Shown in pieces: positions 35,207 to 42,940 of a DNA stretch of 46,095 nt (positions are counted from its first letter, which is position 1; each line of letters starts with the position of its first letter). A program made the translations under genes and the position numbers. Source of the stretch: an uncultured Pseudoxanthomonas sp. (GTDB lineage Bacteria > Pseudomonadota > Gammaproteobacteria > Xanthomonadales > Xanthomonadaceae). The stretch lies in assembly GCF_946886695.1 (NCBI RefSeq), contig NZ_CAMPJD010000039.1, forward strand, positions 1 through 46,095, in the 5' to 3' direction. The notes under the pieces are model-generated. The model had not been told where the DNA came from, searched no databases, and saw nothing but the letters and a program-made list of their open reading frames with translations.

Positions 35207-35744
35207 GATCGCCGCCGGTACCGCGCGTTCGGACCACCCGCGCGGGGACGCCCATCGCGATGGAATTGGGGGGGATGCTCCGGGTGACCACGCTCCCCGC
35301 CGCGATGACCGAGCCGCGGCCTATGGTGACGCCGCGCATGACCTTGACGCCGCAACCGCACCAGACGTCATCCTCCAGCGTGATCGGCGACGCGCGTTTG
35401 CCCTGCTGCCAGATGGGCGTATCAGGATCATCGAACACATGGTCCTCGCTGATGAACGAGCAGCCATGGGCGATGCGGCAATGGTTTCCGATCGACAGGC
35501 CACCGAAGCCATCGAGAAACACGCTCTCGTTGATCGTGACGTGGCGACCGATACGCACGCCTTCCGGAAACCAGATCGTGACGCCATCCTTGATCTTCCA
35601 GCTGCGAATCTCCGCGACGAACAGCTTGAGCACGGCGAACCGGAGTGCATCGCCGAGTGGAGGCGGAAGATATTTCACGGTCCCGTAGAGCGTGAAGAAG
35701 GCAGCTGCGCGCGCGTAAGCGGCGAGCGAGTACTTCGTGCTCAC
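35190..35744 (-). CDS. Hexapeptide-repeat acyltransferase (left-handed beta-helix)
   Basis: The 184-residue protein has an imperfect hexapeptide repeat beginning around residue 60 (VRIGRHVTINESVFLDG, then LSIGNHCRIAHGCSFISE) and ending in VTIGRGSVIAAGSVVTRSIPPNSIAMGVPARVV. This is the usual end of maltose/galactoside O-acetyltransferase-like enzymes. The His in HGCSFI or in EDHVFDD may be catalytic. It would acetylate a sugar of the glycan or a nucleotide-sugar precursor, with acetyl-CoA as the expected donor. It overlaps both neighbours (4 bases with the methyltransferase, 17 with gtrA), so the arm is tightly coupled. The exact acceptor is unknown. Confidence 0.88.
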   Translation of the reverse strand: MSTKYSLAAYARAAAFFTLYGTVKYLPPPLGDALRFAVLKLFVAEIRSWKIKDGVTIWFPEGVRIGRHVTINESVFLDGFGGLSIGNHCRIAHGCSFISEDHVFDDPDTPIWQQGKRASPITLEDDVWCGCGVKVMRGVTIGRGSVIAAGSVVTRSIPPNSIAMGVPARVVRTRGTGGDHGPAA

Positions 35745-36484
35745 TGGCGACGGGCCACGCAGATCACGGACAACCCGATGAACGGTCCCGTCAGACGATC
35801 AAGGACCCTCAGATAAGGCATCGCATGTTGGATGCGGCGGATCTGGGAGACCGTGAATGTGCGGGAGAAATTCTCCTGCCGCTTCAGGATGCGGGACTTG
35901 AGGAAGTAGGGGGCGACGCCGGCGATGTTCATGTAGTGGCATTTCTCCACCGAGAACCCTGCCGCTTCCACCACCTTGCGCAGGCGCGAGCGGCTGTAGC
36001 GCCGGTAGTGACCGGAAGCTTCGTCCACGGGGCCGTAGAGGAACTGCAGGGCGGGCACCTTGATGTAAAGCCCTCCGCCCGGGGCGAGCGCTTCATGGAA
36101 CTGCTTGAGCACGGCAAGATCGTCGGGAAGATGCTCGAGTACGTCGAGGGTGAAGATGCTCTTGACCCCGTGGCGAGCCAGTGTCCCGCCGCACTGGGCT
36201 AGGTCGCAATCTTCCACCAGAACGCCTGGCCGTCCGGCGAAGCGCTGCCGGAGCAAGTCGAGATTCTCTTGCCCGCCTTCTAGAAGCACCAAGGGCTCGA
36301 CGCGATGGGAAAGGAGTTCCGAAAAATGGCCAGAGCCTGCCCCAGCGTCTGCCGCAGGCCCTTGAAATTCGTGCCCGAACAGCGCAAGCGTCCAAGCGTA
36401 GTAAGCCGTCATGTGCGACAGCATGGATTGCGCGGCGTGGTGCTCTGGATTGCTTCTCCAGTCGAACCCGCCGGCCCCGCTCAT
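35741..36484 (-). CDS. Class I SAM-dependent methyltransferase
   Basis: The 247-residue protein has motif I as ADAGAGSGHFSELL (about residues 44-57), an acidic loop LLEGGQENL for the ribose of SAM, and motif IV-like FTLDVLEHLPDD with LKPGG-type ALAPGGGLYI after it. This is the methyltransferase-11/23 type found in polysaccharide clusters that methylate sugars or lipid-linked glycans. The conserved HYRRYSR segment (about 138-144) is typical of a subgroup common near DPM-like GT2 genes. It overlaps the GT2 gene by four bases (ATGA). The substrate is unknown; sugar O-methylation or a polyprenyl-linked acceptor is possible. Confidence 0.85.
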   Translation of the reverse strand: MSGAGGFDWRSNPEHHAAQSMLSHMTAYYAWTLALFGHEFQGPAADAGAGSGHFSELLSHRVEPLVLLEGGQENLDLLRQRFAGRPGVLVEDCDLAQCGGTLARHGVKSIFTLDVLEHLPDDLAVLKQFHEALAPGGGLYIKVPALQFLYGPVDEASGHYRRYSRSRLRKVVEAAGFSVEKCHYMNIAGVAPYFLKSRILKRQENFSRTFTVSQIRRIQHAMPYLRVLDRLTGPFIGLSVICVARRQ

Positions 36485-37419
36485 ACGTTGCTCCGCTTGT
36501 CGATCATGTCGGCCAGTACCGCGAAGATCCCGACATTCAGGCTCATCGTCAGCAGCACCAGGGACTTCTCCGTCAGGTCCCGCAGGACAAAGGTGTCGTA
36601 GGCCAGACTGGCGCCGCTTGCGAGCAGCAGCAGTACGATCAGCGGAGTGAGGATGCGGAGGGGAGCGAAGTACATGCCGGTCCGCCCGATGATCTGCACG
36701 AATCGCAGTGTGTCCTTGATCGGGTGGATCTTCGAGTTCCCCTTGCGCTGATAATAGTCGATGGGCTCGAAGTGGACGCGATAGTTGTTGCGCAGGGACG
36801 ATATGGTGATGGTGATGGTGAAGCTGAAGCCATTGGGGAGTATGCGGACGAACTTCTGCGCCATGTTCTTGCGGAAAACCCGCATCCCGGAGTTGATGTC
36901 CGGCACCTTCATGTTGACGATCCAGTTGATCCAGCGGTGCAGGAAGAACTTGGGGATCTTGCGTAGCGTGGAGTAGGTGACATTGTTGCCAGTGCGCGCA
37001 CCCACGACCATGTCGTAATCGGCCGCCATCTTCACCAGCCTGGGAAGATCGTGGATCGGGTAGGTGCCGTCGGCATCGATGATGGCAATCATCTCCGATT
37101 CTGCGTGCCGCATGCCCGTCTTCAATGCGGCGCCATACCCGCGATTGCGGTCATGCGGCACCACGCGCAATTGCGGGAAAGCCTCCTTCAGCATTTGCAG
37201 TCTGGCGAGGGTGCCGTCCAACGATCCATCTTCGATCGCGACGATCTCGTAGCTTTCCAGCGCCGCAAGCGCTCCAGCCAGCTTCTGGATGGTTTCATCG
37301 ATCGCATTCTCCTCGTTGTAGCAGGGAACAAGGACACTGACTGCGGGTGCGGATTTGAGGTTCACGTTGTTCTCGAAATGCGGATCGCGCCCAGGCCGGG
37401 CAGGGGAACCGAGTGTCAT
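36481..37419 (-). CDS. GT2 glycosyltransferase, DPM/GtrB-like
   Basis: The 312-residue inner-membrane GT-A enzyme probably makes a polyprenyl-phosphate sugar. The N-terminal catalytic domain has VSVLVPCYNEENAI, EDGSLDGT, the DxD-like IDADGTYP and RNRGYGAALKTGM, all typical of dolichol-phosphate-mannose synthase-like enzymes. The C-terminal 90 residues contain two hydrophobic segments (ILTPLIVLLLLASG and VLLTMSLNVGIFAVLAD) that anchor it. The start at 37419 is chosen because GAGG at 37428-37431 lies eight bases upstream; an in-frame ATG at 37446 would overlap wecB by 17 bases and lacks a good site. With gtrA and the GT-C-like protein downstream it looks like a Gtr-type sugar-decorating set. 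Confidence 0.88.
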   Translation of the reverse strand: MTLGSPARPGRDPHFENNVNLKSAPAVSVLVPCYNEENAIDETIQKLAGALAALESYEIVAIEDGSLDGTLARLQMLKEAFPQLRVVPHDRNRGYGAALKTGMRHAESEMIAIIDADGTYPIHDLPRLVKMAADYDMVVGARTGNNVTYSTLRKIPKFFLHRWINWIVNMKVPDINSGMRVFRKNMAQKFVRILPNGFSFTITITISSLRNNYRVHFEPIDYYQRKGNSKIHPIKDTLRFVQIIGRTGMYFAPLRILTPLIVLLLLASGASLAYDTFVLRDLTEKSLVLLTMSLNVGIFAVLADMIDKRSNV

Positions 37420-37429
37420 CGCAGGCGCC

Positions 37430-38563
37430 TCAGGCTTGGGATACATCGCCCGTCACCACGATCTCCGCGATGCGGCGACTAGCGAGTCCGTCGCCATAGG
37501 GATTGTGCGCGCGCGCCATGGCCAAGTACGCGTCTTTGTTCTCGAGCAGTGCGACGGTTTCTGCGACGATGCGCGCCGGATCGGTGCCCACCAGCTTGAC
37601 CGTGCCCGCATCCACGGCTTCCGGTCGCTCCGTGGTATTGCGCATCACCAGTACAGGCTTGCCAAGGGAAGGGGCTTCCTCCTGCACACCACCCGAGTCT
37701 GTGATGATCAGGTACGAGCGGGACATCAGGTAGACAAACGGAAGATAGTCCAGCGGCTCGATGAGGTGGATGTTGTCCGTGCCCGAGAGGATGCGCTTGA
37801 CGGGTTCCTGGACATTTGGGTTCAGATGGACGGGATAAACCACCTGGGTGTCGCCGCGCCGGGCAATTTCGCGGATCGCGGTGCAGATGTCCTCGAACCC
37901 CTTGCCGAAGTTCTCGCGGCGGTGGCCTGTGATAAGAATGAGTCGTTTGGACGGGTCCAGGAAAGGAAATCGGTTTGCCAGTGATGCTTCGAGTGTCGGG
38001 TCGGCGTCGATTCGCGTCACGATCGCGAGCAGGGCATCGATGACGGTATTGCCAGTGACGTGCACGGCGCCGGCCTGTGTATTCTCTGCCAGCAGGTTTT
38101 GCCGTGAGCGCTCGGTGGGGGCAAAGTGCAGACTCGCCAACGGAGCGGTCAGCCTGCGGTTCGCTTCCTCGGGCCAAGGTGAGTACATGTCCCCTGTGCG
38201 GAGCCCGGCTTCGACGTGACCCACGGGGACACGGTTGTAGAAGGCGGCCAGTGACGTGGCTAGCGTCGTACTGGTGTCGCCATGCACCAGGACAAGGTCC
38301 GGCCTCCTCGAATCAATGAGTTCCGTCATGCCTTGGAGAATCCGTGATGTAAGCGCGGCCAAGCTCTGGCCGGGCTGCATTACGTCAAGGTCATCATCTG
38401 GCACGATACCGAACAGGTCCAGCACTTGGTCCAGCATCTGGCGATGCTGCGCGGTCACCGCAACGAGCGTCGTCACCCCGGGATGCTGCTTCAGCGCAGC
38501 CACGACGGGAGCCATCTTGATCGCTTCCGGCCGCGTGCCGAAGACCACCATAACCTTCTTCAT
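37430..38563 (-). CDS. wecB: UDP-N-acetylglucosamine 2-epimerase (non-hydrolysing)
   Basis: The 377-residue GT-B-fold enzyme interconverts UDP-GlcNAc and UDP-ManNAc. Family landmarks are [14 protein letters not shown] at residues 8-21, the [16 protein letters not shown] loop, [18 protein letters not shown] with the active-site Glu/Asp cluster, [13 protein letters not shown], and [20 protein letters not shown] in the C-terminal half with the [10 protein letters not shown] motif. Length fits. Its product is the substrate of WecC encoded in the other arm. It starts nine bases after etfA on the same strand with no terminator in between, so it is probably read through from the etfBA transcript. 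Confidence 0.95.
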   Translation of the reverse strand: MKKVMVVFGTRPEAIKMAPVVAALKQHPGVTTLVAVTAQHRQMLDQVLDLFGIVPDDDLDVMQPGQSLAALTSRILQGMTELIDSRRPDLVLVHGDTSTTLATSLAAFYNRVPVGHVEAGLRTGDMYSPWPEEANRRLTAPLASLHFAPTERSRQNLLAENTQAGAVHVTGNTVIDALLAIVTRIDADPTLEASLANRFPFLDPSKRLILITGHRRENFGKGFEDICTAIREIARRGDTQVVYPVHLNPNVQEPVKRILSGTDNIHLIEPLDYLPFVYLMSRSYLIITDSGGVQEEAPSLGKPVLVMRNTTERPEAVDAGTVKLVGTDPARIVAETVALLENKDAYLAMARAHNPYGDGLASRRIAEIVVTGDVSQA

Positions 38564-38572
38564 CGCGCTTCC

Positions 38573-39517
38573 TTAGCCTTGAATCACTGCTTCCAATTCA
38601 GGCAGCAACGTAAACAAATCCCCCACCAGCCCAATATCCGCAATCTCGAAGATCGGCGCTTCGCCGTCCTTGTTGATCGCCACGATCGTGCCGGCGTCCT
38701 TGATGCCGGTCAGGTGCTGGATAGCGCCGGAGATGCCGACGGCCACGTAAAGCTCTGGGGCGATGATCTTGCCGGTCTGGCCTACCTGCAGCTCGTTCGG
38801 CACGTAGCCGGCATCCACGGCGGCACGCGAGGCGCCGACGGCGGCGCCCAGTTTGTCGGCCAAGGCATAGATGATCTTGAAATTCTCCGCCGAGCCCACG
38901 CCACGGCCCCCGGAGACCACACGCTTGGCGCTCTGCAGGTCAGGGCGGTCGGACTTGCCGGCGGCCAGGCCGATGTAACGCGTATGCGTCGGCAGGGCGG
39001 CTTCGACGCTGGTGGCTTCGACCGTCGCGCTGCCGCCCTTGGCGGCTTCCGGCCACGAGGCCGTGCGTACGGTGGCGACGACGGTCTGGTCGGCCGGGGT
39101 TTCGACGGTGATGATCGCGTTGCCGGCGTAGATCGGGCGCTTGAAGGTGTGCGGGCCTTCCACAGCCATCAGGTCGGACACCTGGTTGACGCCGAGCAAG
39201 GCGGCCACGCAGGGCAGCAGGTCCTTGCCGAACGTGGTCGATGGGGCGAACACGTGCGTGTAGCCCGCGGCGAGCTTCGCAATCTGCGGGGCCAGTACCT
39301 GTGCGATGGCATTCGCGTTGGCGGCGTTGGCGACGGCCAGCACCTTGGCGGCGCCGACGATCTGCGCGGCTTCGGCGGCGACGGCCGTGGGGTCGGCGGC
39401 CAACACGACCACGTCGATGGCATCGGCCTTCACGGCGGCGGCGGCGCTGACGGTCTTGGCGGTGGAGGCGTTGAGCTTGCCATCCAGGTGTTCGGCGATG
39501 ACGAGAACCTTGGCCAT
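38573..39517 (-). CDS. etfA: Electron transfer flavoprotein alpha subunit
   Basis: The 314-residue subunit binds FAD and, with EtfB, carries electrons from acyl-CoA and other dehydrogenases to ETF-quinone oxidoreductase. The C-terminal FAD domain shows [37 protein letters not shown] (only key parts: GQTGK and the GISGA-IQH turn) and [19 protein letters not shown]. The N-terminal domain has the usual [12 protein letters not shown] start. It overlaps etfB by one base (TAATG). In Xanthomonas this gene marks the border of the LPS locus opposite metB, which this window reproduces. The Ala/Val-rich N-terminal half is typical of high-GC homologues. Confidence 0.96.
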   Translation of the reverse strand: MAKVLVIAEHLDGKLNASTAKTVSAAAAVKADAIDVVVLAADPTAVAAEAAQIVGAAKVLAVANAANANAIAQVLAPQIAKLAAGYTHVFAPSTTFGKDLLPCVAALLGVNQVSDLMAVEGPHTFKRPIYAGNAIITVETPADQTVVATVRTASWPEAAKGGSATVEATSVEAALPTHTRYIGLAAGKSDRPDLQSAKRVVSGGRGVGSAENFKIIYALADKLGAAVGASRAAVDAGYVPNELQVGQTGKIIAPELYVAVGISGAIQHLTGIKDAGTIVAINKDGEAPIFEIADIGLVGDLFTLLPELEAVIQG

Positions 39518-40263
39518 TACAGCAACCCCTTCTGCTTGAGTGCGGCGACCAGTTCGGCCGCGTCCTTCACCATCACGCCCTTGCTGCGCTTGGCGGGCGG
39601 GGCGTAGTGGGTGGTCTTGTGCGTATCGGCGGCATCGATGCCCAAGTCGGCCAGCTGCAGTGTTTCCAGCGGCTTGCTCTTGGCCTTCATGATGTCGGGC
39701 AGCTTGATGAAACGCGGCTCATTGAGGCGCAGGTCGGTGGTGACGACAGCGGGCAGGTCGACCTCCAGCGTTTCCAGGCCGGCGTCGACTTCGCGCACCA
39801 CCTTGGCCTTGCCGTCGGCGATGTCGAGCTTGCCGGCGAAGGTCGCCTGCGGACGGCCCCACAGCGTGGCCAGCATCTGGCCGGTCTGGTTGGCGTCGTC
39901 GTCGATGGCCTGCTTGCCGAGGATCACCAGGTCCGGCGATTCCTTCTCGACCAGCTTCAGCAGGGTGCGGGCGGCGGTCAGCGGCTGGATGGCCTGGTCG
40001 GTGACCACATGGATGGCGCGGTTGGCGCCCATGGCCAAGCCGTTGCGCAGGTGGGCCTGGGCATCGGCGGGGGCGATGGTGGCGACCACGACTTCGGTGG
40101 CGATGCCCTTGTCGCGCAAGCGGAGGGCTTCTTCCAGCGCGATCTCGTCGAAGGGATTGGGGGACAGCTTGACGCCGTCGGTGACCACGCCGGAGCCGTC
40201 CGGCTTGACCTGGATGCGGACGTTGTAGTCCACCACGCGCTTGTAGGCGACGAGAATCTTCAT
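39517..40263 (-). CDS. etfB: Electron transfer flavoprotein beta subunit
   Basis: The 248-residue subunit carries the AMP-binding fold of ETF. Landmarks are MKILVAYKRVVDYNVRI at the start, the NPFDEIALEEALRLRD segment (signature region around residues 37-52), KQAIDDDANQTGQML and the recognition-loop region TTDLRLNEPRFIKLPDIMKAK, which docks the partner dehydrogenases. The gene opens the etfBA operon on the minus strand; a TAAAAT -10-like box lies just upstream (40330-40335). Its position next to wecB and the glycan arm is discussed in the findings. Confidence 0.96.
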   Translation of the reverse strand: MKILVAYKRVVDYNVRIQVKPDGSGVVTDGVKLSPNPFDEIALEEALRLRDKGIATEVVVATIAPADAQAHLRNGLAMGANRAIHVVTDQAIQPLTAARTLLKLVEKESPDLVILGKQAIDDDANQTGQMLATLWGRPQATFAGKLDIADGKAKVVREVDAGLETLEVDLPAVVTTDLRLNEPRFIKLPDIMKAKSKPLETLQLADLGIDAADTHKTTHYAPPAKRSKGVMVKDAAELVAALKQKGLL

Positions 40264-40329
40264 CCTGCGGGAATTCCTGTATGCGACGGTGAGGCCCGGC
40301 CGCGGCGGCTGGCCGAGGGCAGACGTGGG

Positions 40330-40335
40330 ATTTTA
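40330..40335 (-). promoter_or_regulatory. Candidate -10 box of etfBA
   Basis: TAAAAT on the minus strand, 66 bases before the etfB ATG, in the 76-bp gap after the ATP-grasp gene. A convincing -35 is not visible and would lie inside the ATP-grasp gene. Confidence 0.4.
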
Positions 40336-40339
40336 GCGG

Positions 40340-41272
40340 TCAGGCGGGGGCCATGCGAGCCCGTACGGTGCCATCCGCCAGCTGTTCCGCCAGAACACCT
40401 GCAAAACGTGCCGCGCTGCCGGGGGCTTGGGCGAAAAACAGAGATGGTTCCGTGAGCTCCAGTTCCAGCAGCTGCGGTTGCCCGTCGGTGCCGGTCAACA
40501 GGTCGATGCGCGCGTAGGGAAGGGGCGTCTCGAGCTGCCTCAGGCGCGCGGTGGCGCTGAGGACCCGCTCGGCCAGTGCCTGCTCGGCGGGGGTGGCCGT
40601 GGTCGCCACGATCTCGCCGAGAGCCATCGGCGCTTGCCTCGCCGCTTCGCCGGGAGGCAGCTGGGCGCTTTTCCGGGCGGCGTGGCTGAACCGGCCATCG
40701 AAGTACAGCAGCGCGGTTTCGCCATGTTGGTCGACCGAAGCCAGATAGGGCTGCAGCATCACGCTGCGCTCCTGCTCCAGCAGTCGGCCGATGTGGTTGC
40801 CGGCCACGAACTGCTGGTCACGGGCGTACCGCTGGGTGTCTCGGGCGCCAGCACTTACCGTTGGCTTGACGACAAACTCCTGCGCGTCGAATTCGTCCAG
40901 GAACCCCGCCAGCGCCTCCATGGGCTCGGCATCGGGCTCGACGAACCGGGTCGGGACGACGGGTATGCCGATGGTGGCCAGATCCGCAAGATAGTGTTTG
41001 TCGGTGTTCCAGCGCACCACGTTCAGCGGGTTGAGCAGGCGTGTCACCCTGTCCGTATGCTCGCACCAGGCTAGGAAGTCCGACAGTCGTTCGGTGTAGT
41101 CCCAAGGCGAACGCAGCAAGGCCGCATCGAAGCGACCCCAGCTCACGGTCGGGTCGTCCCAGGCCACGGCATGGGCATGCAGGCCGGCGTCGGCGCAGGC
41201 ATCAAGCAATGGCAGCAGATCGTCGTCGTGGCCGCTGGCGGCCACGGCCGTGACGAGGGCGAGGGTCATCAT
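40340..41272 (-). CDS. ATP-grasp domain protein (RimK/glutathione synthase-like)
   Basis: The 310-residue protein has an N-terminal pre-ATP-grasp domain (LALVTAVAASGHDDDLL, then LLRSPWDYTERL) and a central ATP-grasp fold: VVKPTVSAGARDT as the nucleotide-clamping strand, EQERSVMLQPYLASVDQHGE with the metal-side Glu, and a final LLELELTEPSLFF with the acidic metal ligands Glu-x-Glu. Such enzymes ligate a carboxyl to an amine or thiol using ATP. Substrate is unknown. Two ATGs stand at 41272 and 41269; upstream reading frame to 41476 has no family content. It is transcribed divergently from scoA and towards etfB on the same strand. Confidence 0.85.
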   Translation of the reverse strand: MMTLALVTAVAASGHDDDLLPLLDACADAGLHAHAVAWDDPTVSWGRFDAALLRSPWDYTERLSDFLAWCEHTDRVTRLLNPLNVVRWNTDKHYLADLATIGIPVVPTRFVEPDAEPMEALAGFLDEFDAQEFVVKPTVSAGARDTQRYARDQQFVAGNHIGRLLEQERSVMLQPYLASVDQHGETALLYFDGRFSHAARKSAQLPPGEAARQAPMALGEIVATTATPAEQALAERVLSATARLRQLETPLPYARIDLLTGTDGQPQLLELELTEPSLFFAQAPGSAARFAGVLAEQLADGTVRARMAPA

Positions 41273-41349
41273 GCACACCAGTGTACGCGCACGCCCCGCA
41301 CGGGATTCCCATTGCCCGAAAGTACCTGTGTCCGGGATGGGGGGCTGGG

Positions 41350-41355
41350 TAGAAT
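41350..41355 (+). promoter_or_regulatory. Candidate -10 box of scoAB
   Basis: TAGAAT 18 bases before the first scoA ATG, in the divergent gap with the ATP-grasp gene. The leader would be only about ten bases, which suits the downstream ATG at 41386 better. Confidence 0.4.
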
Positions 41356-41373
41356 GCGGGCTTTCCTCATCGA

Positions 41374-42116
41374 ATGGATCACGCCATGACGGGTAACCCC
41401 GGCTCCGGAGGCAAGCAGAAGCTCTATCCCAGTGCGGCGGCCGCGCTGGACGGCGTCGTGGCGGATGGTCAGACACTGGCGGTCGGCGGGTTCGGCCTGT
41501 GTGGCATCCCGGAGGCGCTGATCGGCGCGCTGCGGGACAGTGGCGTGAAGGGGCTGACGGCCATCTCCAACAACGCCGGTGTGGACGGCTTCGGCCTGGG
41601 CCTGCTGCTGGAGACCCGGCAAATCAAGAAGATGATTTCCTCGTACGTGGGCGAGAACAAGGAGTTCGAGCGCCAGTTCCTATCAGGCGAGCTGGAACTG
41701 GAGTTCAATCCGCAGGGCACGCTGGCCGAGCGCCTGCGCGCCGGCGGTGCGGGCATCCCGGCTTTCTTCACCCGGACGGGGTACGGCACGGTGGTCGCCG
41801 AAGGCAAGGAGACCCGCCAGTTCGGCGAGCACTGGTACGTGATGGAGACCGCCCTGATGGCCGACGTGGCGCTGGTCAAGGCGTGGAAGGCCGACAAGTC
41901 CGGCAACCTCGTGTTCCGCAAGACCGCGCGCAACTTCAACCCGGCCTGCGCCATGGCTGGAAAGGTCTGCATTGCCGAGGTCGAGGAGGTGGTTGAGGTA
42001 GGCGCGATCGACCCTGACCACATCCACCTGCCGGGCATCTACGTGGATCGCATCGTCCACAACCCGACCCCAGAGAAGCGCATCGAGCAGCGCACCGTCC
42101 GCCAAGGAGACAAGTG

Positions 42117-42117
<1 letters not shown>
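41374..42117 (+). CDS. scoA: 3-oxoacid CoA-transferase subunit A
   Basis: The 247-residue alpha subunit of succinyl-CoA:3-ketoacid CoA-transferase activates acetoacetate to acetoacetyl-CoA. Typical features are [21 protein letters not shown] (as the start of the CoA-transferase I fold; the GGFGLCGIP turn), [36 protein letters not shown] and the end region AKV-type [12 protein letters not shown] with [11 protein letters not shown]. The start may be ATG 41374 or 41386; neither has a clear ribosome site, and the -10 box position favours 41386. scoB follows with a one-base overlap. The enzyme could use acetoacetate released by FahA (inference). Confidence 0.93.
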
Positions 42118-42752
<635 letters not shown>

Positions 42753-42894
42753 CGGCCCCTTAACCATTGGCGTGACGAACGTCAAAAGCTCGCTCACACA
42801 AGCTTTGAGGCCATCTGACTTTAAGCTGTACGTCATCCTGCCGATAATCAGCTAAGTGGAACCTGTTGGCTGTTTTCCGGCGCGCCAGCTGGGC

Positions 42895-42900
42895 TATATT
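42895..42900 (+). promoter_or_regulatory. Candidate -10 box of the metallopeptidase gene
   Basis: TATATT 41 bases before the ATG at 42941, in the gap 42753-42940. The upstream TTGGCT is 23 bases away, too far for a standard -35. Confidence 0.35.
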
Positions 42901-42940
42901 GTCTGCTCAGGGGCATCAATCTGTTTTTTTGAGGGTACGC

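Noticed and set aside
8609..38563. A Wzx/Wzy-type O-antigen system
   Set aside because: No Wzx flippase or Wzy polymerase was recognised, while Wzm and Wzt are clear. The GT-C-like protein at 33324 does not look like Wzy.
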